From contig CM060911.1 in assembly GCA_030737875.1 (NCBI GenBank), forward strand, positions 110,960,625-111,024,624: a stretch of 64,000 bases of DNA. The letters run 5' to 3'. This stretch comes from Allium sativum. Taxonomy: Eukaryota > Streptophyta > Magnoliopsida > Asparagales > Amaryllidaceae. The stretch's first letter is position 1. The number at the start of each line of letters is the position of its first letter. Below the pieces are notes generated by a model. The model did not search any database, was not told the DNA's origin, and was given only the letters and a program-made list of their open reading frames with translations. Position numbers and translations under genes: made by a program. Below, in pieces: positions 1 through 12,075 of this stretch.

Positions 1-442
1 GCCCTATCTAGTTTCAGTTCTCACACCAGTCAATTGGAAATATATAGAAATCTCCCTTTCGAAACTCGAAAATAAATACTGGCGATGGTGCCCCGCCACC
101 AGAATTATCCCCGGGCAACTAGAGTGTGATTCTATAACTATCCAGTACATTAAAACTTCGAATACATGTTTGCAAGACATATATGCAAAATCTTTATATA
201 TTGGATTGTCCAAATTCATATAAATAAATAATCAAATACGAATAATTGATTTAAATTTTCAAAACAAAACTTGTTTTCATTTTAAAAATATACTCTTCAC
301 ACTCGTTCTAGGATACTACTAATCCCATCTCTAACGAGTCATTCCAATGGATATTACTAATCCAATATCTGATGAATTCTTTCGTATGGTTCTAACGAGT
401 TGTACCCTAAAGATTTGAGTTAACCTAAGCTCTGATACCAGC
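1..442 (-). mobile_element. 5' end of internal region of long-LTR element A (runs off left edge)
   Basis: This is the untranslated start of the internal region of a minus-strand LTR element whose 5' LTR follows at 443. It is non-coding in all frames. It aligns by eye with 55680-56148, the same part of element M: both have the CTCACACCAGTCAATT block and the ATATATGCAAAATCTT block. The small open frame at 4-219 has no recognisable domain and I do not call it a gene. Confidence 0.8.
429..440 (-). other. Primer binding site, element A
   Basis: The plus strand reads GCTCTGATACCA. Its complement TGGTATCAGAGC matches the initiator-Met-tRNA primer site of plant LTR elements at 12 of 12 bases. It lies 2 bp inside the LTR boundary at 443 and fixes the element as minus strand. 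Confidence 0.92.
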
Positions 443-690
443 TGTAACGACACGGATTTCGCTCGGACCTGATCGATCGCTAAATCAACCAAGACCGTTC
501 GAATCCCGCATAGCTAACTCCGGGTATACGACACATCAGAACAAATAACAGAAGACTTCTATAAACATCATAATAATGTTACATTAGAGTACTGAATATC
601 AGAGTATATCGAAATATAATATACAGCGGAAGATAAATCAATACTATGGACACGACTTTTCGCTTCGATCTAGAATCCTGCTAAACATAT

Positions 691-3167
691 CTGCAAAATA
701 AAACTACTCGACTGCCCGTGTGGAAAATAGGGGCACCTGAGTTTGCAAGGGAAAAGCAAACTACAGGTCAGTCATGGGACTGGTGTGAGAAACTCTAAAC
801 AGTTATAACCTTATATAAATCACATGGCATATCACGGGACCACGCCGCTAACGCGGAACGGGTTTACCCCCATGAATGCTAGTGTATAAACAACAATCAA
901 TATAGATATATGGATCTACTATGCATCAATCAACATGCAATATCCCAATCTACCCACTTAGATTAATCACTACACTTAGATTTTCCAAATCCAATTCAAT
1001 TTACAGAAATTATTCCTTTGGATTATATTCCCAATTTTTTTATTTCAAATCATTTGAAATACCTATCTAACTTTCTATATCAAAGTAGATTTCACTTCGG
1101 GATCTCAAATCAAATCGTCTGGAAATATGAATTCCAAAACATAACAATGCATACAAACAAGTATGCAACCAAATATCGTGCTCCCCATCGACAAGGCAAA
1201 GGGTACGCACCTCGCAACTCGATATATAAATGTGCACCTACCCCACATAGGAGTAGGCTACACCGACGATGCACCTACCCCACAAAGGAGCAGGCAACAC
1301 CGACCTCTCACCCATACTTTTAGTCTCAGGTTCACCCGACTCTTTAGCCACATACTAAATCATTTCATATCCCGAAGTAGGGAAAATCATTTCACAACAT
1401 AATAATCACAAGTACTTTCAAAATATAGTACTTCACATCAGTAATTCACACATATGATCAGTCACTATTAATCACATAACCTTTGAGCTCGTACGTCTCA
1501 AAGAAGGGTGTTAAGCAAGAGAATAAATTTTCCGCCACCAAACAGATACATCATTAATAGCAACTAATCAATACGCGATGAACCACAATGTAACACATAA
1601 TACATTTCTAAATCATTTTAGAAATAATCGGGTTTTAGGCCGCGAAATCCTTTCTGTTTTATAAAACATTTTTATAAAACATTCCCTGCCCAAAATCGGG
1701 AATACATTTCTTTTCACTTAAGAAAAATATCATTTCACAATCATTCATTAAATTTGAAATGAACACAACATCGCTAAACGCCTTATCATCAAATCGTGAA
1801 GTGTTTCACAAGGTGTTAGCGCACAGATATTTCTACCCAACCCAATGCTAAATGTAAAAGCATATTTTTCTCAAAAACTGGTCGAGCACAATCCAAACAA
1901 TCAATCAATCAAATTTGACAGTAAATATAAGGTTTTGAATAGAGATAATATCGACTTATATTCAACATCAAATCTTGAAACCAACAGATATCATATCGGG
2001 AATAACGATATCGATATCTTCCAAATTCCCATCACAATATCTGTATAATCACGGAATCCAATATCGAAAATATCCAAAGATAATTTCAATTCAAATCCAA
2101 TTTATTTATTTATAACCATTGGATTGTTTTTCTAGTTAATAACTAGTTCATTTCGATAAAAATCTATTTTTATCTTTTCAAATATGGAGTATTTCATCCC
2201 AATTCTTCACAAATCATTTCTTATGATTTTACACAAATTATTACTATTTTTAATAATTTTATCAAGGCCCGTACAGTCGATTTCCATCAACGGCCATCGA
2301 ACTGCACTTATAGTGACCTTTTCCAAATTTGATTTGGACATAATTCCAAATCCAACCGTTAGATTTCTAATTTCTTGTATTCATTAGAAAGCTCTTTTTG
2401 ATACGAACCCAAAGGTTCCAATTTGAGGAGAATCCGACGGTCGGATCTCCCGTAATGTCCGTTCGAAGTCAATGGTCGAAATTCGCGAACTGCCGCAGCG
2501 CGGTGCGTTCTATTCAGGCCATTATATGCATAATATATATAATATATATTTCGTCAATTTCTATTTAAAACGAATTTTATAAATAGTTTTAAATTCGTTT
2601 CAAAACAATTTCAACTTCCATTTCAAATTAAAATCAAAATTAAATTTTTCCTTATAAATTCGTTTTAAATTCATTTCAATTCAATTCAAATCTCAATTCA
2701 ATTTTAATTCATTTCAAATTGATTTTGATTTTATTTAAATTCGTTTTCAATTCAATTTGAATTCGTTTTTCTTTTCAATTCAATTTGAATTCGTTTTTCT
2801 TTTCAATTCAATTCAATTCAATTCGAATTCCTTTTTCTTTTCAATTCAATTCAATTCAATTTGAATTCATATCGTATATAAATTTCAATTTCAATATATA
2901 TATTATTCTCGTCTCATATATATTTTTATCTCATATATATGTTATTTTCACTCTTCATATATATATATATATATATTTCACTTTCCATATATATAATATT
3001 TTCATTGATCATTTCACATATATATTATTCACTTTTCACATTTATATTTTTCACACAGAATAAAATCAAACAAGTCGTCCATGATCTGTGGACGATGGGG
3101 TACAGTTCATGAATGCAGTTACAAATTAAATAACTAAACAGGAAATTATAGTGAGAGAATTTCTCAC
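691..3167 (-). other. Candidate leader intron in LTR A
   Basis: Read on the minus strand, the donor is CCAAG|GTGAGAA (GT at 3167-3166) and the acceptor is TTTTATTTTGCAG (AG at 692-691). This would remove about 2.5 kb of LTR and leave about 250 nt before the primer site. The call is inferred from splice consensus and from the same layout in the other LTRs here. Confidence 0.5.
2640..3060. repeat. AT-rich low-complexity block inside LTR A
   Basis: Repeated TTCAATTCAATT and AATTCGTTTT units grade into (TA)n around 2955-2975. It sits where other LTRs of the family have different sequence, so it is probably a simple-repeat expansion replacing the original segment. Confidence 0.8.
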
Positions 3168-5879
3168 CTTGGTCGGTTCTGAAATCGTTAAAACGATTAT
3201 TTTCAATTAAATTAAAATGCGCGTTCAATTCAATCAAAAATTGTATCTGCTTCTGTTTCCGTCTCGGCTTGTTCTAAAATGTAGCGCTCGACTAGAGGAT
3301 TCCAACCCCCTCTGTTTGACTGAATTCCGTCTTCGTTTGCAAAAGATATGGTGATTTAAACATCTGAAATAATTTATCATCATTAATAATTAATTAATTA
3401 ATTACTTAATTAAGTTAACAGAATTCTTTAATCCCTTGTTTTACCCATTTTCTTCCTTCGTTGTCTGTAAAACCTTCAGACCGCCTCCAACCCATCATCG
3501 ATTGGATTTTTTCCGCCGCCACCACTAATCCGCTCCACCTGGAGTCGATCAGCGGGTGCCACCCTCTTCCCCGCCGCGTCGCCATCCTACTCCACCCCCA
3601 CTTCGTAACTCGAGCCCCCCGCCTGATCGGAAATGGGCCATGAACGGCGTTGGTTTAGGGGGAAAATTCCGCCACCTCGAAGTGATTTATTCGATCATCG
3701 CCGTTGGATTAGGGGATCTCAAGAAGCCCATCCATTTGCTTCAGGTTCCATTGATTTTCATTGAATGGAGAGGGAGACCGGAAAGAAGGAATGAGGGAGC
3801 GTTTTTATCGTTCGTTCGAAAGGAGGCGGCTTGGACCAGAATTGACCGCGTTAGAGAATATAGGAGGGCTTTCACCAAAAAATTATATATATAATAAATT
3901 AAATAATATATTTTAATTTGTGAATTCCTTGCTTAACGCTATGATCTCCAATCCAAACCCAACGACTATCGTCCCTAGCTAAATACCCTCATTTCGAACA
4001 CAATGGAATATGTTTCGTAGGCCCATTCGACGGTTTGAGTCAGTTTTCCCTCAAATTAAAATATAAAACATTCAATATTCGATTTGAACGTACATTTCCA
4101 TTTGCCAGGGCCACAAATTGATTCGAAAAATTCCCGAAAAATAAATCTAGCTATGTTTTGACGATACGGTCCCAACAAAACTAGTTTTGTTGAATTCTGA
4201 GACCGTTTGAAAAATGGCCCATTTCTGGTCGATCCAATTTAACTATAATTGACCAAAACACATTTTCCTTTGCCACGCTCACATAATAGCTTCAAAAATT
4301 ATGAAATTTGAAACCTAGCAATCACTTCACAACCCGGATCCAACAAAAGTGGTTTTGTCGAATTCCGAGGTCATTTGCAAAATGGCCATTTTCAAGGCCT
4401 TTATATATATTAAAATATATATAAATTCTACAACGACTTTTCTGAATTTTAAACTGGACATAGCTTTCAACTTCTAAAGTGAAATCTCAGTTCCTTACTT
4501 TCGTTAGAAAGATATGATTAAACAGATTTAGATATTTCTTGTTTCGCTGAAATCCGATTTATATTGAATCATGTACATTCATTTGAAATTCAAAATCGAA
4601 TTTTCGAACTGCAGCGCCATTTCAGGCTCGTTATATAATTAAAATAAATTTATTCATTTTAACTTCGTCGAAAATAAAATTTCCATCGTTATTATTTAAA
4701 ATAATTCATTTTAAATATTCAAAATTCACTAAAATAACCAAAATAAAAATTTTAAACTGTCCCAGAATTTCCGGGTTGTTACAATAAAAATGAATAAAAT
4801 CGATATAAATATCGTTCACGTCTAAATGGCGTTAATCTAATCAACACGGCTTCATATATTTAAATATTTTCGTGTCCAACCCAAATCGGACATCAAAATC
4901 ATATTTTGATCCATTACTGAATATTATTTTAAAATATTAGTTATTTTAAAATATTCTATATTCGTCAATTTAAAATATCCGTTAATTTAAAATATTCGTT
5001 TTTTCCGAATTGGAATCAGACACAGCCAATTACCATATAATTTTATTTATATGGATTTCATACACACATGTACATAACAATAATCAAACACAGTCAATCA
5101 TCATCCAGAGATCATTACACAACTGCATAAGCGTTAAATATAGATAATTAATGCTTACAACAATTTGCCAACCCATCGATTGACATACAACTAAATATTG
5201 GGATTAGTGTATGTCCAATGTCATCCCAATACCCTTGTGGGGTTTTCAAACAACAAACACTGGTTCCTATTTGTGTAGTTCGATGATGTGTAAAATATAT
5301 CGTCCCAATCAATATCAGTCAAATGTGTGTACATAAACAAATCATTCGATTTGTAAATGAATATTTATTTTATTCATAGACATGTTAAAAATTATATTTT
5401 TAACTACAAAATATTTATTTCGACACATGAATATTTTATACAGTTCATTTATACAATAAAATTGATATTTTTATTGTTCTAACATTTTCCGAAAATTTCG
5501 GCAGCATAACGACGCGATACTAGAACCGGAATAAGGTCTAGCCTTATCCCTCGCCTACTAATGGCTCGCGCCATGTACATACCAATTCTAATCAATTTAT
5601 TTCATTTCCCAAACCAAATTCAACCAAATAATCTAATCAACCAAACAACCAAACAACCAAACAAACATGGTTTCAAACAAAGGTGTCGGGTGCTACTAAG
5701 CACCGTCTGCATCCTAGTATATATTTTTAACTAGAAAATAAATTAAAGTGGGAAGTTCTCACCTTTGGGGTCCACTCCTCCATTCTTTATTTCTGAACGG
5801 TTTGGATTTGGATTTGATTCCAGTCGGTTCCATCGCAATCTATTTCACACGATATTTACATTAAAAGTCACATTTTTAT

Positions 5880-6520
5880 TTCAACGCTATAAAAATCACA
5901 TTTTTATTTCAATGTTACATATATAAAAATCATATTTTTATAATGATGTTTATAGTATAAAAATCATATTTTTATATCGCTATACATATAATAAAAATAG
6001 TATTTTTATCTCGTTATTATATATATATACATATATAAATCACATCTTTATATCGTTGTTATGTATGTAAAAATCACTTCTTTATATCGCCACTTCCTAT
6101 ATAAAAATCATATTTTTATCTTGCCATTATATGTATAAAAAAAATCCAATTCTTTTCATCCTACTACATATAAAAAGATTACATTTTTATTTCAATGTTA
6201 CATAGATTAAAATCACATTTTTATCACTACTCAACATAGATAAAAAAAATCATATTTTTACTATATCACTTCATGTATAAAGATTTCATCTTTATATTCA
6301 TAAAAATCTCAGCTTTATATTATTAAAAATCAAATCTTTATATATTTAAAAATCATAATTTTATATATATTAAAATCCTAACTTTTTCTTGATTAAAAAT
6401 CATATCTTTACTTTGTTCTTCACATATTAAAAATCATACTTTTATCCCTAAAAATCATTCGTTTTTATAACTAGAAATCACTTATTTTTATATTTAAAAA
6501 TTTTGTATAAAAATCAGTTT
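5880..6520. repeat. Degenerate repeat of AAAAATCATATTTTTAT units
   Basis: About 20 imperfect copies of a 20-45 bp unit with core AAAAATCAYATTTTTAT run through this stretch. They lie inside the candidate intron/leader boundary of the truncated LTR. Each unit is weakly self-complementary. No coding potential. Confidence 0.75.
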
Positions 6521-6525
6521 TTTTT

Positions 6526-6825
6526 CTACATAAATAAAAACAAAATTAAAAACTCATAGCCAATCGATCGGAGGAGGGAATAGGGTTCGCTGTCGAAGCG
6601 GAGGGAGTTGCTGGTGCCGCGGCTCGAGGTGGGGGGGAGGGGGTCTGATCTGCGGTGGCGTCTGAGTGGGGCTATGCTGAATAGGGCACGAGGTTCTTGA
6701 GTTGGAGAAGGGGGAAGGAGGAGAGAGGGAGAAGGCGGGGTCTGGGGTGCGGCGGAGCGCTGGTGGAGGGTGCGGTGGTGAGGCGCTGGCGATGGGGGAG
6801 AGAGGCGACGGGAATCGAGATCCAT
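6526..6825 (-). CDS. Hypothetical 99-aa leader ORF inside LTR
   Basis: This minus-strand frame starts with ATG at 6825, about 50 nt after a TATATATAA box (6872-6880), and stays open for 99 codons. The product is rich in Pro, Ser and Arg, with an N-terminus MDLDSRRLSPPSPAPHHR, and ends in a hydrophobic stretch. I recognise no domain. The DNA is strikingly GC-rich compared with the surrounding AT-rich LTR. It lies in what would be exon 1 of the LTR leader, upstream of the donor at 5762. It may be only a chance frame in a C-rich leader, since a similar C-rich leader in relic I (38281-38510) has a frame with a different sequence. Confidence 0.25.
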   Translation of the reverse strand: MDLDSRRLSPPSPAPHHRTLHQRSAAPQTPPSPSLLLPPSPTQEPRALFSIAPLRRHRRSDPLPPTSSRGTSNSLRFDSEPYSLLRSIGYEFLILFLFM

Positions 6826-7783
6826 TTTTTTTCTCGTTTGACCTGAGGGAGAGAACGTGGGGGATAAGGGATTATATATATTTCTATATTATATTTATTC
6901 ATTTATTAATCTTCCAAATAGTCACGTTTTCATTCGAACCCCAAATCGAACCCAACGACTGTCGCCCCTAGCTAAATACCCCCATTCTGAACATAATGAG
7001 ATATGTCCTATAAGCCAATTCAATTGTTACAATCAGTTTTCATCAAAGTCAAAATATAAATCAATATATATTGAATTTGAACGCATATTTTAATTTACCG
7101 GGGCCACATACTGACTCCAAAAAATTCCAGAAAAAATCTGGCTATGTTTCGACGATACGGTCCTAACAAAACTAATTTCATTGAATTTGGAGACCATTTG
7201 AAAAATGGTCATTTTCCAGTCGATTAAATTCAAATTGAATTGACCAAACACGTTTAAATCCGCCACGCTAACATATTGATTCCAAAAAAATATTAAAATT
7301 GGAATCTAGCAATAATTTGACCTTTTGGATTCAACAAAAGCAGTTTCGTCAAAAAAGGAGGTCATTTGCAAAATCGCTATTTTTAAGGGCTATATTTCCA
7401 TAGCGACTATTCTGAATTTTCAACTAGACATAACTTTTTATTTCCGCTATGAAATCTGGATTTTTCTCATTCGTTGGAAAGATATTTTCAAAAAGATTCA
7501 AATATTTTTAGTTTTACCAAAATCCGATTTGTTTTGAATCCTGTACATTCATTTGAAATTTGAAGTCGAATTTTCAAACTACCGCGCCAATTCCAATTCC
7601 TTTTATAATTAAAATAAATATTTATATTCTAATTTCGATTTAAATAAATATATATTCTCTAATTCTATTCAAAATAAATTTCTAGTCGTTATTATTTAAA
7701 AAAAATCATTTTAAATATTCAAAATTTATTAAAATAGCCAAAATAAAAAATTTAAATTAGTTCTGATTTTCCGGGTTGTTACA

Positions 7784-8732
7784 GCTGTTGTCGCATATTA
7801 AGCTCATTCTGAATGAAGTAAGTACATACGACATTATGATCGGTATAAAGAATGAGATGCACTCTTCCAGTAAATAATAATGCCATATCTTTAATGAAAA
7901 GACAATGGTGGCTAGCTCCAAATCATGGGTAGCATAAATAACTTTGTTCGGATGCAATTTTTAGAAGTGTTGGCAACTACCTGATCATGCTTCATAAGCA
8001 CATCACAAGGCCACTATGGCTAGCATCTATAAAAATGACAAGATTTTGGTTCCCTTCAGGGACCACTAGAATAGGTTCATGAGTAAAACACTCCTTCAAA
8101 CTCTGAAAAAAGCTTCACATTTTTCGGAAAAAATGAAGCGAACATCTTTTTCTAATAAGGCTAGTAAGATGAAACACGATAAAAGAAAAGTTCTTTATGA
8201 ATCGACGGTTACAACCCGCCAATCCTTGGAAACTTCGAATATCTGATATGTTAACGGATCTATTCCTATTCTAGATAGCCTTGATTATAGAAGGATCAAC
8301 CACAGCACGATTGGATGATATAACGTGACCGAGAAACTTGACTTGTTTCTCTTAAAAATGACACTTCGAAAATTTTGCATTGAGTTGAGCATTTGAAGCA
8401 TACTAAAAAAAATTCTCAATTTCGATCATCCATTGCTTCAAACTTAGAATCCACACGGACATCGTCGATGCATATAAGAATGGTCTTATCGAAATATTCC
8501 TAGAATAATCGATTCATGAGATCGACAAAATAAGCTAGGTCGTTCATCAAACCGAATGGCATAATGAGCTACTCATAAGAATCATAGTAAGCGTAGAATA
8601 TTATGTGAGGAATACTATCCTCCATAACTCGCAACTGATGAAAACCTATGGTGAGGTCAAGCTGAGAAAAAATTCTAGCGCCACTCAAATGATCGAACAT
8701 GTCGTCGATCCTTGGCAACGGATAACGGTTCA
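7784..8732 (-). pseudogene. pol: Ty3 polymerase remnant: RT palm/thumb and RNase H (part 1)
   Basis: Minus-strand conceptual translation gives the Ty3/gypsy order with stops and frame breaks. RYPLPRIDDMFDHLSGA is at the right edge, then FSQLDL, MPFGLMND and the active-site box ICIDDV (8458-8475). RNase H pieces follow: FIDASHSG, then YTDHN and ELNMRQ at the left edge. The right edge (8732) is cut by element C; the RT N-terminal part resumes at 18240. The left edge (7784) is cut by the outer long-LTR element, so integrase would lie off-window. Multiple in-frame stops mean it is dead. Confidence 0.9.
8728..8732. repeat. Target-site duplication, left of element C
   Basis: GTTCA here against GTTCT at 18240-18244: four of five bases match, as expected for an aged 5-bp duplication. 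Rejoining here restores the order of the interrupted RT motifs. Confidence 0.75.
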
Positions 8733-8920
8733 TGTAACACCCCGAATTTTTGAATAATCAACTAAATTTAAGAATACTTAATTTCAAATGTGGGAATTAA
8801 GGGAAACGGGTCGTTCCATTGCGTTCGTCTCAGAATTTTGCTTGAGATAGAGTCCGAGTTTGCGTAAAATGGATACCGTATAAAGAAGATATGGACGAAC
8901 GAAGTTTTGAAAAAAAATGC

Positions 8921-8980
8921 ACTGGCGCACTTGGGAAGTGCGCCAGTACAAATTTGCATTGGCGCACTTCCCAAGTGCGC
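8921..8980. repeat. Pair of GC-rich palindromes in U3 of element C 5' LTR
   Basis: First palindrome 8921-8947: ACTGGCGCACTT, loop GGG, AAGTGCGCCAGT, with perfect 12-bp arms. Second palindrome 8962-8980: GCGCACTT, loop CCC, AAGTGCGC, with perfect 8-bp arms. The two share a stem and have complementary loops. They sit about 190 bp into U3, roughly 170 bp upstream of the TATA box. Confidence 0.9.
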
Positions 8981-9150
8981 TTAGCCCAAGTGAAAACTTG
9001 CACAGCCTTCTGGTTCGAACGGTGAGTCAGTGCTGAGTCATTTCTGACTAGTTAATGAGTCATTAGGGTTTCTGGATAGTTCTAATCTGGACTGAGTGGT
9101 TTTGATTAACACTAAGATCATCCGACGGCTATAATTAAATTAAAATTCTG

Positions 9151-9157
9151 TATAAAC
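9151..9157 (+). promoter_or_regulatory. TATA box, element C 5' LTR
   Basis: TATAAAC lies 418 bp into the LTR, and the 3' LTR has TATATAAA at the same place. A transcript would start about 30 bp downstream, which sets the U3/R border. Confidence 0.65.
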
Positions 9158-9453
9158 ATGTGTAGACCCAAACCCTAGAATCAAATCAAAAATTAGATCA
9201 GTAGCCGTCATGTTGTCACTCCGAACCCTAGAATAGCCGCCACAAACTAGAAGCAAAGTAAAGCAACTCAATACAAATCAAATCAAGCCTAAAACTACAA
9301 CAACGTAATTGTCTACAACAAGGGAACGCTAATAAATTACAGAATTCAGAACCCAGAACTCAAGACCCCTTATTCGGTGAGTTCTAGTCACTTTTAGGTT
9401 TAAATAAATAAAAGTGAATTGTGGTAGACTATGATTTGGGTATATGTTGTTTG

Positions 9454-9990
9454 TAGTTATGCAAGTTTATTATTGTTGTGAATCATGATATGATGCAAGT
9501 TTATTATTATTGTGAATCATGAAGTTATGCAAGTTTATTATTGTTGTGAATCATGATATGATGCAAGTATATTATTGTTGTGAATCATGATATGATGAAA
9601 GTTATTATGTTGAGAAACTATGAATCTATGCAAGTCGTTATGATGAATCTATGCAAGTCGTTATCATGAATCTATGCAAGTCGTTATTATGCAAGTTGGT
9701 ATCATGAATCTATGCAAATTATTATGAGATCATGCAAGTTACCTATGCAAGTTATTGTGTGATGAATTCATGAACCTATGCTAGTTGTTATGTTGTGGAT
9801 CATGAACCTATGTAAGTCACTTATGTAAGGAGTTATGTTATGAATCATGCAAATCGTTATATTGTGAATCTTGAACCTATATAAGTTTTTGACTATGATG
9901 AGAATCATAAACCTATGTTAGTTGTTAATTCATGAACCTATGCAAGTTGTTATGAATCTATGCAAGTTGTTAATTATGTGGTGAATCATA
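9454..9990 (+). repeat. Degenerate tandem repeats, ATGCAAGTT family
   Basis: Four near-perfect units of about 37 bp built on ATGCAAGTTTATTATTGTTG plus TGAATCATGA are followed by shorter units (ATGAATCTATGCAAGTCGTT). The array is kept in the 3' LTR with small differences, so it predates insertion. Confidence 0.9.
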
Positions 9991-10631
9991 ATTATATGCG
10001 AAGTTATCATGTCATTTTCCCTAGTTGTCATGCTTATGCCAAAAATTGTACTAAAAATGATCACCTTGTCATTCCCTTTATTTTATTGTTATGGCGAGAC
10101 TATTTAGTAGCCTCGATGATGCCAAAATGCAAAAGGTTACGCTAGTTAAGAAACGCGGAAAAAGGGGAATTTGTAATAGGCATAATTTACATAGTGATCA
10201 TGTAAATTGGACACATGATTCTAGTAGGAAAACACATAGATAATTACCTATTATGACATAGTAAAATTGGGTAAAAATGGTACAATTTGAATATGACCAT
10301 TTATGAAAAGGAAATTCAAATTGTTAATAAGATAGGTATTGACACCTATAAAAAGAGGAAAGGATTAATTAATTTAATTAGTCAAAAGAGGAATGTTCAA
10401 GCAATTAAAGTCTGAAGATTTAAAAAGATTTAATTGGCATAAATGCCTTAAAAGGCATAAAATATAATAACGGTGAAAATTGGTATGATTTTACATACCA
10501 TAAATGGATAGACATAATTGAGTCAATTATGGACATCGTTAAATTTGGAATTGATTGATAATTTGAATAGGGAAAGAAATTCAAATTGGGGAAAGATTAA
10601 TTAGGAGTAATTAATCACCTAAGACACGAGG

Positions 10632-10826
10632 TTAGGTTCTTTTGTGGTGTAAGACTGCCCGGACCCGCCGAACAAATCCAGCTGCCACAAATGCCAGTCT
10701 AATGTGGGAGGTCTTAGACATAAATTAAATACGTGACAGTTGTAAAGACACGAGGTTAGACTCTTTTGTGGTGTAAGACTGCCCGGACCCGCCCAGTAAA
10801 TCCAGCTGCCACAAATGCCAGTCTAA
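10632..10826 (+). repeat. Two structured 71-nt stem-loops, 124 bp apart (5' LTR of C)
   Basis: Copy 1 is 10632-10702 and copy 2 is 10756-10826. Copy 2 has outer stem TTAGACT/AGTCTAA, inner stem TTTGTGG/CCACAAA, and a loop with CTGCCCGGACCCGCC and AAATCCAGC. Copy 1 pairs the same way using G-U pairs. The stem is recognisable with compensatory changes in solo LTR H. The elements lie within the candidate intron. Confidence 0.8.
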
Positions 10827-11629
10827 TGTGAGAGGTCTTTATAAGGTTACGGCCTTAATGAATTAAGAAACACTTAACCAGATAAGCATGTAGAGGGACA
10901 TGAGGGGGTTAAGTGGGTGCCTTGGGTGGCATGTGGAATTAAGTGGGTGTCTGGGGTGGCATGCGAAATACGATTAGATATTTCAATAATTAACTAATGC
11001 AAATCTGAGATAAATATGATGTCTAAAACGTGTTGGGTGGATAGGGTTAAACCAATTGAACTGATGAATTTTACAAACCCGTTTCGTGAATCTGTAGGCC
11101 CAATACAAAGTTAGACAATCTGTAAGTCTGTTAAATCTGTACATCTGATCCGTTAGTCTGAAAACTTGTTAACTTGATTGTCTGATCTGTGAACTAGTAA
11201 ATCTGAACTCTGTATGTCTGAAACTTGTAAACAAGTTAATCTGAATTCTAAAATCTGTTAGTCTGGTGAAACAAGGTTAGGATGGGTAATTACTTGTGTC
11301 ATCTGTTGTGTGGGACCAATATTAGTCAGTAACCCTTTCTGGTATCAAAACTATGACCCAACAGTAGGTAGGGTCCGGGCACGCTTACTGAACTAATTAT
11401 AAGCGGTTCATTCTGATAATGGCGAGGGGTGTTGATGGTACGTTCCAACCGGGTCATGTGCGTGCATGGATCCCGGTCTTCCTCTGAGGATGTAAGACGC
11501 CGTGACATCTATAAATATGTCTGTGTCATTCAAAGGTTACCACTTTAGGGAATGATACACCCTTTTGTGGGGCTGGCACAGGGTATTTATGTATTAGGGA
11601 GCCGATCGCGTGGGGTAGGATTTTGGGTA

Positions 11630-12075
11630 CACTTAGTTCTGTCTGTTCTGTGGGGTACCGTCTGTTTCTGTTGGGTGGTAACACCTGTTTGTTTCTGTGT
11701 GGTACCATCTGTTGGGGTGGTAAAGGCCATTTACTAGTGTACACCTAATTCTAACATTCTGTTTTCGTAGGGATTATTCTGTTTCCGTTTCTGTCTCTGT
11801 TAGGGTGATAAAGCCCATTATTCTGTTTCTGTTTATACATTAGGGTAACACCTAATCTGCCATCTGTTTCGGTTTCTGTTTAGGCCCATTATTCTGTTAG
11901 GGTGGTAAAGGCCCATTATTCTGTTTCTGTTTCTACATTAGGGTAACACCTAATCTGCCATCTGTTTCTGTTTCCGTTTCCGTTTAGGCCCATTATTCTG
12001 TTAGGATGGTAAAGGCCCATTATTCTGTTTTTGTTTCTGTTTAAACATTAGGGTAACACCTAATCCTGTTATACT
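11630..12075 (+). repeat. TTCTGT-rich ~100-bp tandem repeat
   Basis: Units combine TCTGTTTCTGTTT runs, GGCCCATTATTCTGTTAGGG and the small palindrome ATTAGG-GTAACA-CCTAAT. The 5' LTR has more units than the 3' LTR (17270-17690), which helps explain the length difference. Confidence 0.85.

Larger units (their letters stand above)
443..4783 (-). mobile_element. Long LTR of element A (4341 bp)
   Basis: On the plus strand it starts TGTAACGAC and ends CCGGGTTGTTACA. The right-hand end (3900-4783) aligns with the ends at 7783 and 55073, and the left part aligns with 48898-52450 of element M, so it is one LTR of the same superfamily. Candidate TATA box on the minus strand at 3884-3893. Splice donor AAG|GTGAGA at 3167 and acceptor TTTTGCAG at 691 on the minus strand. 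Small frames such as 3556-3894 and 1018-1323 lie in leader or antisense sequence and resemble no protein I know. The possible target duplication on the right is ATAAA (4784-4788); its partner is off-window. Confidence 0.82.
4784..7783 (-). mobile_element. Truncated LTR of outer element (host of element A)
   Basis: It begins mid-LTR: 4790-5500 aligns with 52610-53160 of element M. It ends with the family terminus CCGGGTTGTTACA at 7783. The simplest reading is that element A inserted into this LTR and the missing part lies left of the window. The outer element in turn sits inside a Ty3 RNase H region, with possible target duplication GCTGT at 7784-7788. On the minus strand it has a TATA box (6872-6880), a GC-rich leader with a 99-codon frame, and the donor AAAG|GTGAGAA at 5762. 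Confidence 0.78.

Noticed and set aside
484..500. tRNA B-box-like CCGTTCGAATCCC
   Set aside because: No cloverleaf, A box or acceptor stem around it, and it lies inside a long LTR.
9454..9990. CRISPR-like direct repeats
   Set aside because: Units are adjacent and degenerate with no unique spacers; it is an LTR tandem repeat copied in both LTRs of a plant element.
10921..10980. Tandem GGGTGGCATG motif as a separate regulatory array
   Set aside because: Only two units of about 31 bp, and nothing links them to a function.
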